From Takakia lepidozioides (Eukaryota > Streptophyta > Takakiopsida > Takakiales > Takakiaceae): a stretch of DNA of 64,000 bases. The notes under the pieces are model-generated. The model did no database searches and had not been told where the DNA came from. It saw nothing but the letters and a program-made list of their open reading frames with translations. The translations under genes were made by a program, and so were the position numbers. This document shows positions 42,808-53,629 of the stretch, one piece after another (within the stretch, counting starts at the first letter, position 1; every line of letters starts with the position of its first letter). Location: positions 60,158,042-60,222,041 of the forward strand of contig CM060734.1 in assembly GCA_030704615.1 (NCBI GenBank). The letters are read 5' to 3'.

Positions 42808-43602
42808 CTATATGACATAAGGTCCTTTCCATGGTGATTTAAACTTAGAAGCCTTAATCTTCCCCTTCTTTTGCAACCACAGAACCAAATCTCCTGTTTT
42901 AAAAGTCTTTAATTTACCGTCATCAAACTGATCCTTCCTCTTCATCTGAATTCTGGTCATGTTATCAGCTGCATCAGCACGTACTTCTTCCACATGGTAT
43001 AATTCATGTTTCCTGACCTTAATTGAATCTTCCAATTCCATTCTCTTTCCCCATTCAGTTCTCATGGTAGGTAACAAGAATTTCACTGGAAGTAAAGCTT
43101 CCATACCATAAACTAATTGGAATGGTATATACTTAGTTGTGACTTTATATGAAGTCATGTATGACCACAAAGTTGTCAGCAGCTTTGTATCCCAATCTGT
43201 TCTGTTTGCATTGACTTTCTTAGCCAAGATAGTACATAGTATTTTGTTGGTAGCCTCTGCCTGCCCATTACCCTGTGGGTAATATGTTGTACTCTTCCTA
43301 TGCACAATCATGAACTCTTTAGTCAAGAGTTCAATGGTCTCATTAATGAAGTGACTTCCCTGGTCACTGATAAATTCCTGGGGACAGCCAAATCGTGTAA
43401 GTATGTTCTCATACATGAACCTTGCTGTGGACTTAGTTGTGTTGTCCCTCAGAGCTTTAGCTTCCACCCACTTTGTAGTATAATCAGTGGCTATGATTAT
43501 ATACTTGTTCTGTGTATTCTTGGCTGGTGGGTTAATTGGTCCAACAAAGTCTAGTCCCCATTTCTGAAATGGTTCAGTAGGCATCGTAGGATGCAAAGCC
43601 AT
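42808..43602 (-). CDS. Element E integrase core
   Basis: A 264-codon frame with the catalytic triad Asp18 (KWGLDFVGPI), Asp80 (FISDQGSHF) and Glu116 (GNGQAEATNK), a D35E arrangement. It continues into the C-terminal domain with GDLVLWLQKKGKIKASKF and WKGPYVI, the GPY/F signature of gypsy integrases. The zinc-binding N-terminus is upstream (about 43602-43760), interrupted by stops but readable as CQSCDECQRLG-type sequence. Confidence 0.9.
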   Translation of the reverse strand: MALHPTMPTEPFQKWGLDFVGPINPPAKNTQNKYIIIATDYTTKWVEAKALRDNTTKSTARFMYENILTRFGCPQEFISDQGSHFINETIELLTKEFMIVHRKSTTYYPQGNGQAEATNKILCTILAKKVNANRTDWDTKLLTTLWSYMTSYKVTTKYIPFQLVYGMEALLPVKFLLPTMRTEWGKRMELEDSIKVRKHELYHVEEVRADAADNMTRIQMKRKDQFDDGKLKTFKTGDLVLWLQKKGKIKASKFKSPWKGPYVI

Positions 43603-43752
43603 CTTCCCAGATCTCTACAATGGTCCTAGCCTCTGACACTCATCACAACTCTGACAATACTTGTGTACATCCTTGAACAAAGTAGGCCACCAGTAACCTG
43701 CAAATAGTATCTTTCTACTGGTAGTCTCTTCTCCAAAATGACCTCCAGCCAC

Positions 43753-44655
43753 TCATTTATGAACTTCCTCCAAAACTTTATTTACTTCATGGTGGTACAA
43801 GCATCGTTTAAGTACTCCATCAGGTCCTAGCTTATACATTCTGCCCCCTACCATAGTATAAGGTAAAGCCTTGATAGCAATTCTCTTCCTCTGCTCCTTA
43901 CCATAACTAGGTGGGCACTGACCATGAGTAAGGTAGTGTCTGATTGGCCATTGCCAATCTAACCAGTCATCTGCACTTCCCTGCACCTCCACCGCAAATA
44001 AACTCGCATCAGGTAATTGGTCGTCTACCCCTGTGGCGGGCTCTCCTGTTGATAGGCGTGACAAGTGATCTGCCACAAGATGCAAACGGCCAGGCTTGTA
44101 AACAACTTCGAGCTCAAACTCGTGCAAGATTATTAACCACCTTGCTATTTTTCCACTTATCAAAGGTTTGTTCACCAGATATATCAGAGCCTGGTGATCC
44201 ATATAAAACATAAACTTTCTTCCCAATAGGTAATGCTTGAATTTCTTGACTGCATAAATCATTGCCAGTGCTTCTCTTTCAGTTGTGCTATAGTTCCTTT
44301 CAGCACTGTTCATCAACCTGCTAGCATAGTACACAGGTGAATCTATATTTCCTGTAACATTTTGGGCTAACATTGCTCCCAACGCTTCTCCTGAGGCATC
44401 ACAGTGAACATGACATACTACATGCCAGTGTGGGTTAATCAGCACAGGTGTAGTTGTTAAAGAAAAAGAAGGAGTGGCATCCAACTCTAGTTCTTCCGGT
44501 ATGGGTGATGTACTCTCTGATCTTAATGGTGTGAGAGGTCCAGATGATTCCCCTATGTCTATTCCTCTCTCCCAAAGATATGGATAATTAGCTTTCAGAT
44601 AACTTTCTCTTTTTGTTGAATATCTCTGGTGTCTAGTTTCTCTTTCATCACTCAT
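43753..44655 (-). CDS. Element E in-frame gag-RNase H fusion made by internal deletion
   Basis: The first ~67 residues are gag (ANYPYLWERGIDIGESSG to ELDATPSFSL). At about 44460 the sequence jumps to RNase H (VVCHVHCDASGEALGAML, YSTTEREALAMIYAVKKFKH, FYMDHQALIYLVNK, LVADHLSRLSTG). Protease, RT and most of gag are absent. The join happens to keep the frame, so the 300-codon stretch is open. Compare element B, where the same gag motif continues QERLRELV. Confidence 0.85.
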   Translation of the reverse strand: MSDERETRHQRYSTKRESYLKANYPYLWERGIDIGESSGPLTPLRSESTSPIPEELELDATPSFSLTTTPVLINPHWHVVCHVHCDASGEALGAMLAQNVTGNIDSPVYYASRLMNSAERNYSTTEREALAMIYAVKKFKHYLLGRKFMFYMDHQALIYLVNKPLISGKIARWLIILHEFELEVVYKPGRLHLVADHLSRLSTGEPATGVDDQLPDASLFAVEVQGSADDWLDWQWPIRHYLTHGQCPPSYGKEQRKRIAIKALPYTMVGGRMYKLGPDGVLKRCLYHHEVNKVLEEVHK

Positions 44656-44675
44656 GTCCCATGTCTTTCATTTCT

Positions 44676-45371
44676 TTAATGTGGCAATAACCAAAACTCT
44701 CTTCTGTAGTATCTCTCGTATATGCCTGGGTTTCTTTCAAGCTTCAATGCACCCTTGGCTATACTAGAAGTCTCCGTTACCATATAACCATATGGCAAAC
44801 AAGTCTGGAAAGCTGTTCTTGGTGTGAGTTTGATCCACAGAATATCCTTTGGAATCCAATTTTTTACTAGAACAAGCTCCTCATGCATATGAGTATAAAC
44901 ATTCACCTTCATTTCCTCCCAGCTTTCAAACTCTACTCGCTTAATGGATAGCAATGCTATCACATAAACTAGTGTTGGTAACCAACGTGCTCTTCCTCTA
45001 CAGGCCACCTGATAAATCTTTATCACTCCTTTCTCCAGACCCCACTCAGGGTCAGCATCATGCACTCTCTTAAGAATGTTTTCTTTACAACTGACTGACA
45101 ATTCCAAGAACCTCTGAAAAAATTGTTTGGACAATCTTTTCTTCTCTGTTCCACAGGGAATTTGATTCATATCAAATTCTTTAATTCTCCAACCACCATG
45201 ATCCCACCAGATGTCTGTCACATCTGGCTGTTCATGACCCAGTTCCCCAGTATGGTCGCCAAATGTCAAGCGGCTTTTACTCACCCATCCCTTCGCTATC
45301 CGAGGTGGAAACTCCAAGATAGAAGAGTTGGATATCTCTAAGCACTCAGCCCGCTCAGTACAATCAGTCAT
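44676..45371 (-). CDS. Element E N-terminal gag frame starting in the LTR
   Basis: A 231-codon frame. An ATG lies inside the LTR (MTDCTERAECLEISNSSILE). Translation would run across the LTR end and the primer-binding site (TFGDHTGELGHEQ) to RREFWLLPH. It corresponds to 34040-34681 in B and 46997-47265 in F. Not recognised as a known domain. Confidence 0.6.
   Translation of the reverse strand: MTDCTERAECLEISNSSILEFPPRIAKGWVSKSRLTFGDHTGELGHEQPDVTDIWWDHGGWRIKEFDMNQIPCGTEKKRLSKQFFQRFLELSVSCKENILKRVHDADPEWGLEKGVIKIYQVACRGRARWLPTLVYVIALLSIKRVEFESWEEMKVNVYTHMHEELVLVKNWIPKDILWIKLTPRTAFQTCLPYGYMVTETSSIAKGALKLERNPGIYERYYRREFWLLPH
45244..45261 (-). other. Primer-binding-site-like sequence of element E
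   Basis: The 18-mer TGGCGACCATACTGGGGA starts two bases after the 5' LTR end. Confidence 0.7.
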
Positions 45372-46249
45372 GACCTGCAGCTAGTGAATCATGGTTGTGC
45401 TTCCCATTTGTATTCCTTCTTGCCTTCATGTTATCAATTTACCTTATCTGATACTGAAGCATCAGATTGCTTCATTATCTACTTAGTTCCAGTTAATCAT
45501 GCATTCATTTCACAGCTTCACTCATGTCTCTCTACACAGTGTGCTTGTATCGAATAAGTATCAGATTATGATTTATCAGGTACCGGGCCAATGTCAAGGT
45601 GACTCTAATCTGCCCTATAGTATCACTACAGCTCTGCATGTGATAAGTATCTACTGTTCATCTTTCCTCCTTCTCCGTGCTCTCATTCTTGCTCTCCGCC
45701 TGATGTACTCTCATGCATAACCAAGAAGCGCTCCCCGTGAAGTCATCCCTTTCCCGTTGCCGCTCTCCTAATCTATCCGCAAGCTGTTCTAACCACCTAA
45801 CTAACTAACCGCCACCCCTGAACTAACACGTTCCCTCTGCAGATGTCATTCCCTCACAGTTGTTCCCTGTCAATGATAACTTTTCCCCATGTACGGTGAC
45901 AGGCTATGTCAAGTTGTGCCGAGCTGTGACTGGCTTTATAAAGCTTTGTCGGGCTGTGACTGGCTTTGCGAAGCTGTGGCGGGCTGTGTCCAGCTGTGAC
46001 TGGCTGTGTCAGGTTGTGTCGGGCTGTGACTGGCTGTATAAAGTTGTGCGAAGCTGTGGCGGGCTGTGTCGGGTTGTGACGGGTTGTGGCGGGCTGTGAC
46101 TGGCTGTGTTGGGCTGTGGCGGGCTGTATAACCCCCCTAAAGCATGCTGCTGCCACCCCTAAGGCTCATGTTGGTCTCAGTCTGTGCAAAAATTAAGGGT
46201 ACCCCACAGAACCCGTAAAAGCGTCTAAGTCCCAAGCAGCCTTCTAACA
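45264..46249 (-). repeat. 5' LTR of element E (986 bp)
   Basis: It begins TGTTAGAAGGCTGC and ends CGCTTGACA on the minus strand, with GGCTGTGAC-type iterations at about 45890-46125. Its outer end abuts the inverted LTR of element F. Confidence 0.85.
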
Positions 46250-47104
46250 ATAGGCTTACACACTCAGTCACAGTCTTACACAGTCGTACACAGCCTATCG
46301 TAGTCTATCACAACCATACACAGCCAGTCATAGCCCGACACAACCCGACACAGCCCGACACAGCTTTGCACAACCAGTCACAACACGACACAACTCAACA
46401 CAGCTTCGCACAGCGAGTCACAGCTTGGCACAGTCACAGCCCGACACAGCTTGGCACAGCCGTCACAGCGTACGTAGGGAACGGTTATCATTGGCAGGGA
46501 ATGACTGTGTAGGAATGACCTCTGCAGAGGGAACGTGTTACTTCTTAGGTGACAGTTAGTTAGTTAGGCGGTTAGAACAACTTGTAGATAAAATAGGCAG
46601 AGCAAACATGGGAGATGACACTTTTTCATGGAAGAGCGCTTCTTGGTGATTCACGGAAGGAGATCAGAGGGAGAGTAGGAACATGAGTATGGTGAAGGAG
46701 GAGAGATGATGAGTAGATACTCATCACATGCAAAGCTGTAGTGATACTGTAGAGCAGATTAGAGACACTATGGTTTCGGCTTGATACCTGATAAATCTTA
46801 ATCTGATACTTATTCGATACATTCACACTGTGTAGAGAGACTTGAGTGAAGCTGTGGAATAAATGGATGAGTGAATATAACCTGATAGATACTGAAGCAA
46901 TTTGATGCTTCAGTATACACAGTAAGGTGATTTGCTAACATGAAGGCAGAAGAAATACAAACAGGAAGCACAACCATGATTCACTAGTTGTAGGTCATGA
47001 CTGATTGTTCTGAGCGGGCTGAGTGCTTAGAGATATCGAACTCTTCTATCTTGGAGTTTCCACCTCGGATAGCGAAGGGATGGGTGAGTAAAAGCCGCTC
47101 GACA
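46250..47104 (+). repeat. LTR of element F, 5'-truncated
   Basis: It ends CCGCTCGACA like the E LTR. Its iterations here read CACAGCCCGACACAGC-type on the plus strand at about 46265-46455 (complement of those in E). The TGTTAG start and following ~120 bases are missing at the head-to-head junction with element E. Confidence 0.8.
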
Positions 47105-47265
47105 TTTGGCGACCATACTGGGGAACTGGGTCAAGAACAACCAGATGTGACAGGCATCTGGTGGGATCATGGTGGTTGGAATCAATGAATTTTATGTGAA
47201 TCAAATTCCCTGTGGAACTGAGAAAGAAAGGTTGTCCAAGCAATTCTTTCAGAGGTTCTTGGAAT
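46997..47265 (+). pseudogene. Element F N-terminal gag frame starting in the LTR
   Basis: The ATG at 46997 opens MTDCSERAECLEISNSSILE and runs over the LTR end and primer-binding site (47107-47124) to HGGWNQ, where a TGA ends it at 47188. The homologous text resumes in another frame (NQIPCGTEKERLSKQFFQRF) until the inversion breakpoint. Confidence 0.65.
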
Positions 47266-50200
47266 TTCCATTTCTCCCTCTCTCTCTTCATAGAAATGTG
47301 GTGGGTAACTACTTGTTTCACCCTCAATTGGTGTTGTTGTTACTGCACCACAACAGATACCTTTAAAACAACTCAGACCTCCTAGCTGCATTTCTGCAAC
47401 CTGCTCCTACTCTGGGTGTGCAGCAAACAGGGTTCCTCATCAAGTCCCCCCCTCCAGTCATACTCTCTGACTCCATGAGGTCTTCTGGTAGCAGGTAGTC
47501 TACTGGGAATTCCAGTCATGGAATACCCTGGCCTGTTTCAGCCATGGTCGACCCAGTAATAAGGAGTAAGCTTCCATGACATCATCCATTTTCAACAGAG
47601 TCACCGTGATCTTAAAAATCATCTCCTAGATCTTTATCTTTACTCCTCTTATCAAGCCTAAAAGTTGTACAACTCCTTGATCTACCATTGTTACTGTAAA
47701 TGGGGCTGGTTTCATGTTACTTAGACCAAGCTTTTGCCTTAATTGGTCTGTCGTAATATTCACTCTTGAGCCCCCATCTATCAGTACATCAGTCAAGTTT
47801 GTGCTTCCAATTCTCAATTGGATTACTGGCATAGAATCATCAAAGTCCATGACTATTTCTCGCCCTCCAGGCCGCACATTATAACTTGTCACCTTGCTGC
47901 TCAGGTCTGTGTTCTCTATCACATGAGCAATTTGATTAATTGCTTGGTACAACTTGTGCCTACAATGAGGTGCCACAACCAATAGCTGTCCAATGGTAAT
48001 CTCAGCTTTGGTCTGGCATATTACTCCAGCCAAAGTCCCTTCATTACTCTGCACTTGTGCAGTTTCTTTCTTCACTTCCTCTTCAACCTCTCCATCTTCC
48101 CTATCAGAGTCGGAAGTATCTGCCATAGGGATATCAGTATTCTTCTGCATTTCCCTTATGGTGTCAGCCACTTCCCTGTGCAGTTCCTTCTCATCTCTCC
48201 AAGCCTCATCATCTTCAGGCACATCACTGCCATCCTCATTATCATCTTCTTCCTCATCCACCGGAGGTATTAGTTTAGCTTTGCTTCTGGTCACTATCAT
48301 TGTACTCACTTCTGGTACAAAACATGGCCTAACCATGTGAGCTTCCATCACTGGGCCCTCATTCACAGGAGTTCTCATCTCATTCTGGTGTCTGATCCAG
48401 AATGAACAGGCTGCTTTGCGATGTCCTGCCTGATTACAATAGTAACACAGTTCTTCACCATTGGGTCCTCACCCTTGGTCTGCGCTGGGATTATTTCTAT
48501 AATCCTGATTCCCTGGCTGGTAATTCCCCCTTGGATTACCCTGATAGTTGCCTCTAGGATTGCCTTGGTAATTCCCTCTTGGATTACCTCTCCCTACCAT
48601 ACCGTTATTATATCCACCAGGTTTACCATAGTGGTCCTGATCACCGTTCCTTCTTGGCTGGGGCTGCACTTAATGCACCCTTACTTGCCTAGGTTCTCTT
48701 GCAGTTGTCCTTTTGTTGTAATAACAATTCTCAGTAGAATGGTTATCCATTTTACAGATAGTACAATGTTTCTCCTTCATGTGGGCATTCAGCTGTGGTA
48801 TGGTCATTCTAGCATTTTGCACAGCAAACACCCTTCCTCCAATGTGTTGCCGCCTCTGTGGCATAATTCTTCAAGTTCTCCTCCAATCTTTTCTCATAGT
48901 TTTCCCTCTTTAACTTTTCTTTTTTCTTACTCTTCCTTTTGAGCTCTTGCTCTTCTTCCTCATCTGACTCATACTCAAAGTCCTCATCATCCCTTTTCTC
49001 TCTTCTGAGCATTCCCAATTGCTCAATCCTGTTGGCTGTTTCAAATGCCTCCTCCACTATATTATGGGGTAGCATATCCACTTTCTTTTGTAACTCTGGT
49101 CTTAGTCCACTCACAAACCAGGTCTTCTGTAACCCTGGTGCTGGTACAACATCCAGCTTTTTCATCATCAACTCCATCTTCTCCATATACTCCTCAACAG
49201 TTTCATGCTTTATTTGCCTTAACTGTTGTAAACTCCAATACATTTCATCCTCCGTTTTGTTTGTCCTGAACCTGTTTCGGAATGTCGTACTAAGACCATT
49301 CCAGGTTAGGAAATGATTGTCAGGGAATCTTGCATGCCATTCACTTGCTTTCTTTATAAGCGAACAAGGAAATAATCTCATCTTGGCATCATCGCCATTC
49401 TCAATGTTCACAATACACATGTGCTCAAAACGGTTGATGTGTACATCATGATCCCCTTTCCCTGCATATATTGGAAAAGGTGGTTTTGCCCGTGTTGGAG
49501 GTACCGCCATCTGTGGCCCTACACCCTGCCCACTGGCAGGTGCTGGTCCTCCTGTTGGTGTTGGTCCTCGTGGACCTGTTGTTGTAGTGGTGGTATTCCC
49601 ACCAAGTGCTGGCCCCTGAGCACTCCCTGCTACTGGCCCCACTGTATTCTCAGTATTCCTAGCTCCTGTTGCACTACTTCCTACACTCCCTGTCCCCCCA
49701 CAGCGAGTTCCAAGCTTCCCGCCTGATCCCCCTGAGCCGACACCTTTGTTGGCCTATGATCCAAGTGTTCCACTTCATCCAGGTCTAACAGGTTGGGATG
49801 TCCTGGTTGTAGTTTCAACCTCAACTGTTGGGTCTACTTCTTTATACTCTTCATCTTCCAATTTCTTCTCTCTGTTCTCATCTTCCAAGTTCTTTTCTTG
49901 GGTTTCTTCTTCCTCACTCATGTAACTCAACTGGAGTGGTGTGGGAGAGTCTGAACTCTCCGTTGGTTCTGCCACATCCCCCTCCCCTTCTTTGTCTCGT
50001 GCTTCAGAAACTGGAGTCCCCGCTCTTGGTGTTCCATGCCAACTCTGATCAAAGATTTCTGTCAAATCTTTAATCCAGGGATGTACCTCAGATCTCTCCC
50101 CTCGCGGCTGATCTTCTTCCTGTACTAAATTCCTTAATCTTTCTTGTAAAGAATAAGAAGGAGTGGCATCCAACTCTAGTTCTTCCGGTATGGGTGATGT

Positions 50201-50696
50201 ACTCTTCGATCTTAATGGTGTGAGAGGTCTAGATGATTCTCCTATGTCTATTCATCTCTCCCAAAGATATGGATAATTAGCTTTCAAATAACTTTCTCTT
50301 TTTGCTGAATATCTTTGGGATCTAGCTTCTCTTTCATCACTCATGTCCCATGTCTTTCATATCTTTAATGAGGTAATAACCAGAACTCTCTTCTGTAGTA
50401 TCTCTCGTATATGCCTGGATTTCTTTCAAGCTTCAATGCACCCTTGGCTATACTAGAAGTCTCTGTTACCATATAACCATATGGCAAACATGTCTGAAAA
50501 GCTGTTCTTGGTGTGAGTTTGATCCACAGGATATCCTTAGGAATCCAATTCTTTACCAGTACCAACTCTTCATGCATATGAGTGTAAACATTCACTTTCC
50601 GTTCCTCCCAGCCTTCAAACTCCACTTGTTTAATGGATAGCAACGTATCACATAAACCAGCGTTGGTAACCAGCGTGCTCTCCCTCTACAGGCCAC
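47266..50696 (-). pseudogene. Inverted internal segment of element F: gag, zinc knuckles, protease and linker
   Basis: Minus-strand pieces in order: gag N-terminal end (50643-50365), charged gag region (50173-49775), capsid and coil (49642-48809, 277 codons, better preserved than in B), knuckle CTICKMDNHSTENC (48864-48670), GNPRGNYQGN repeats (48669-48469), then one 250-codon frame (48378-47626) with the acidic spacer and the protease active-site loop DVLIDGGSRVNI. The Gly after Ser, present in B, is Arg here. The linker with SSYPPHFYEEREGEMEI ends at the left breakpoint. Stops at 48670 (TAA) and 47626 (TAG) correspond to CAA and CAG in element B. Confidence 0.82.
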
Positions 50697-50880
50697 TTGA
50701 ACCAGCCATTGTGAGTTTACAGGATGAAGTAGTGGCTGGATGGACGATTACAGCGGAGGAGTAGGTAAGAGAAGTGAATGTGGGAACGGAGGAGGAACCA
50801 AGATTGGTGAAAGTGGGAGCTGACTTGGAGCCATAATTCTTTGAGGAAGCCAAAAGTTTGTTAATCAAATACAAATGCGT
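50697..50880 (+). pseudogene. Right flank of the element F inversion: RT-proximal linker
   Basis: The plus frame reads EPAIVSLQDEVVAGWTITAE, then a TAG where B has CAG, then VREVNVGTEEEPRLVKVGAD, a TAA, and FFEEAKSLLIKYKC. This matches B at about 30890-30700 in the other orientation. Homology ends near 50880 at the DNA-transposon sequence. Confidence 0.8.
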
Positions 50881-53629
50881 ATGTTGTACTGCGTTACTAC
50901 AGATGGCTCGTTATGTTCCGTGGGCACGTGCCCTGTGCTCAAAGGAGATGACGATCTTGAACATGCAGGACTTGCGATGCTCGAGGAGACCTCCTCGGGC
51001 AACATCACGGGACCACGAGGGAGCGTGCAAATATTCTTGTCAGCTCGCCATGAATCATCTTCTCCGCCAGGTGCCTCGTCAAGTCTTCGTCTCACTGGAC
51101 GGGTGTGAACATCTCCTTCCAAGTGTTGGCCTCTTCGAAGCAATGGCGTGTCCCGAAGGCCCTCTCGCAAGGCTGCCACCCACTTGCGAGGATTCTTCGA
51201 TCTGGAGGCAGTCCGCATCAGCATTTCCTGCCTGTCCGGCCCCAAGCCCCACTGTTTCCCTTTCAAGAACTCGTTGTACCTGCATTGCTGCATAATTGAC
51301 CTGACAATGTCTTCCGTTGTGGCAGTGAGGATGTCCACCAGATGCGCCGCAGAGGAGGCACGCCAGAAAGAATGTACTGATTCGGCCATGTTTGTTGTCG
51401 ACATGTCGGTGTTGGAGTCCAGACACATTTCCTGCACATGCACATGTTGAGGTTACAAGCAAGTTACAAAGAACGAGTAGTATAATATTCAACGTGACGT
51501 GAATTCGTCCAACTCACCTCCCGCATATAGTCGCCGAACTGGAGGAAACGATAATGCCACCATGCTAGCCAACTGACCATTGCTCCCTTGTCTGATTTCT
51601 TTACAGCACCTGACGTTGTCCACCAAGCCCGTATACATGCAAATTGTGTCTCTGCATCATCCAAGGTGGGAGCACGCTTCCACGCAAGACACATGGAACG
51701 ATGCTCCTATCTGAAATCTGGCGCCACGAGCCGGGTTGTGTACTGCGACAAGCTCTGCAGAAAATGGAACCCACAAGATCTTTCCTTGCCTTCCATCGGA
51801 ACATTGGGGTCTTCCCCGTACACCCTTTGGATGGCAGCCCAATTTGCTTGTGCGTTGTCCGCCATGAAACCACGGAAATTGGGAGGGGGCAATCCCGCCC
51901 TGGCCATCTGTTTGTTTATTCCCTGCCAAAGAAGCATCTCCGATTGTGTGTCCTCTCCTTTCATCTCACAGATAGGAATTGTTATTAGCATCCTGCAGTG
52001 GGTGTCGTAGACATGTGCAGCCACCCACTGGTGATTTGTAATTCGCTTGATATGGTCGAACATGACCCAACTGTTTGACAAGTCCCCACTCATCATCCGG
52101 TCGACCAGTTCGACGCCGCTGCCAGGCCCACACGTGGACATTTTGAATACGAAACAACGATTTGCCTCAGTCCCTTGTCCAGGAAACCTACTTCCATGAA
52201 TGTAGTCATATCCACATCGTCGCTTCACCTCCAGAATGGAGTGCATATCCGAGCCACGCCCAATTTTCTGTTTGCAGGAGACAATGTGGTTTCGGACATT
52301 CGGTGAACAGACGTGGGACACCGACTCCAGCAATGCCTCCATTTCCTTCTCATCGAGAGGAACTTTGTCGGAGCCGTCTTCCGACATAATTCTGGCCAAT
52401 GCCATCTTATGGGCGGCCTGCAGCTGTATCTGTTTGAGTTTGACACCAGGTCTCAACCTAACCTCCTCCTGAACGAGCTGCTCTGCCTCGTGGGCAGCCT
52501 CCCGCGAGTTCCCCCTCGCCAATTTGTGACAATGGGAACCAACGTGTATGCAAGCTCGTATGAGGTCAGGGAAACGGTGCAACACATAGAACTGCTTGGC
52601 ATTACAAACAGACATGCAATGTGGTGGTTCTTTGCAATGCGCACACTTAAATGTGGAGTTTGGAACCTTCTCCTGAGCTCAAAATGGTTGATGAGCTGTG
52701 CCTGTCCAATCCGTCTCGTTCCTGTGACCTTTGGATTTAAAGTGGAAGCAAGTTGGGGAGAAACACCGCAACGCGCCCGCACAAACAATGTAGCGCACCC
52801 GCACACCATCGAGCATCTTCATGCTGGTGGTTTTGGTGACGCACCAAGGATGACCGTCATGTTTCCTATCCATATCTGTCAGCATTCCGGACGCCCTCGA
52901 ATTAGTACGTTCGAGGAGGGAACTCAAAGAACATATTACCATCGACGTCTGCGGGAAGGCATGTAACGGATTTAATGGCGAACTTGCTGTAGTCCAGCCT
53001 AGCCAGCTCCGAGCGGTGTCCCTCCATGTGAAGCCCTCGCAGAATTTCAAGAATGGATCGAATTGCTGTGTTCGTGCTGGGAATATGACTCCCTCGTCCG
53101 CTGATGTCCATTGAGGACTTGCCTGATCTCCAGGATGATCTCGGAACTTCCATGATCTCGTCGGAGTCGGACAGGTTGTCTCGCTCGTCTTCATTGATGG
53201 GTTCGGCTCTGGATTTACTTCGTTGCGGACTTCTCTCTTTGAGGTACCCACTCTCTGATTCGCTGATTGTTTCGTGGAAGGCGGCAGGATAGAAGGTGCA
53301 TTTGGGGGGCAAATGAAGTCCCCAACAGCCCTGTATATGACGCTGTCCGATGGTGGAACTCGCCATTCCCTGCCGTCGCCGAAATCATCGTGGAGCACAA
53401 CAATACTTTCGACTACAACTCCGTTTGAATCCTTCCTTTCCTCCTCCAAAAATACCGACCCCGGTTTCAGGTGGTATCGAACGCAGAGATATTTCTCCAT
53501 CACCCGGCAGATCTCCCCTCTGCACGGAAATGTAGCTCTATGCTCGTGAGGAGGGCAGTACACTATAGCGCTCGGGTTTTCTGCCGTGGGAGTTGTGCAC
53601 ACAAGACTGCCAGGACGGCGTTCGGACAA
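50865..53629 (-). pseudogene. Decayed DNA-transposon transposase, probably Mutator-like (MULE)
   Basis: Four minus-strand frames in order look like one transposase: 53629-52679, 52615-51707, 51694-51464 and 51443-50865. The first ends in a Cys/His segment (IVCAGALRCFSPTCFHFKS, then KGHRNETDW), like the zinc-binding module before some MULE catalytic domains. The second (302 codons) holds a likely catalytic core: SWVMFDHIKRITNHQW (Asp187), RGFMADNAQANWAAIQ (Asp253) and RSCGFHFLQSLSQ (the C-x2-H step that precedes the last acidic residue). The third reads IRAWWTTSGAVKK and WLAWWHYRFLQFG. The fourth starts MSTTNMAESVHSFW, like the post-catalytic TNN-E-H motif of MULEs. Family placement is by eye. 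Terminal inverted repeats were not found. Confidence 0.6.

Larger units (their letters stand above)
37264..46249 (-). mobile_element. Element E: LTR retrotransposon with both LTRs, internal deletion and long 3' ORF region
   Basis: In minus sense it has the 5' LTR (46249-45264), primer-binding site, N-terminal gag frame, a deletion that fuses gag to RNase H, integrase, about 4.2 kb of additional coding-like sequence, a polypurine tract and the 3' LTR (38137-37264). It is the only copy of this family here with two LTRs and it supplies the integrase and 3' region missing from B and F. Flanking target-site duplications do not match, and the right LTR abuts a truncated inverted LTR. Confidence 0.85.
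46250..50880 (+). mobile_element. Element F: plus-oriented copy of the B/E family with an inverted internal segment
   Basis: Left part: plus-oriented LTR (46250-47104, lacking its first ~120 bases), primer-binding site and N-terminal gag frame up to about 47265. Middle: 47266-50696 in minus orientation, holding gag to protease and linker. Right part: 50697-50880 again plus, starting at EPAIVSLQDEVV, which in B follows directly after the linker text at the left end of the inverted block. The three pieces add up to one element whose centre was flipped, with loss of about 30 codons of gag. Confidence 0.82.
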
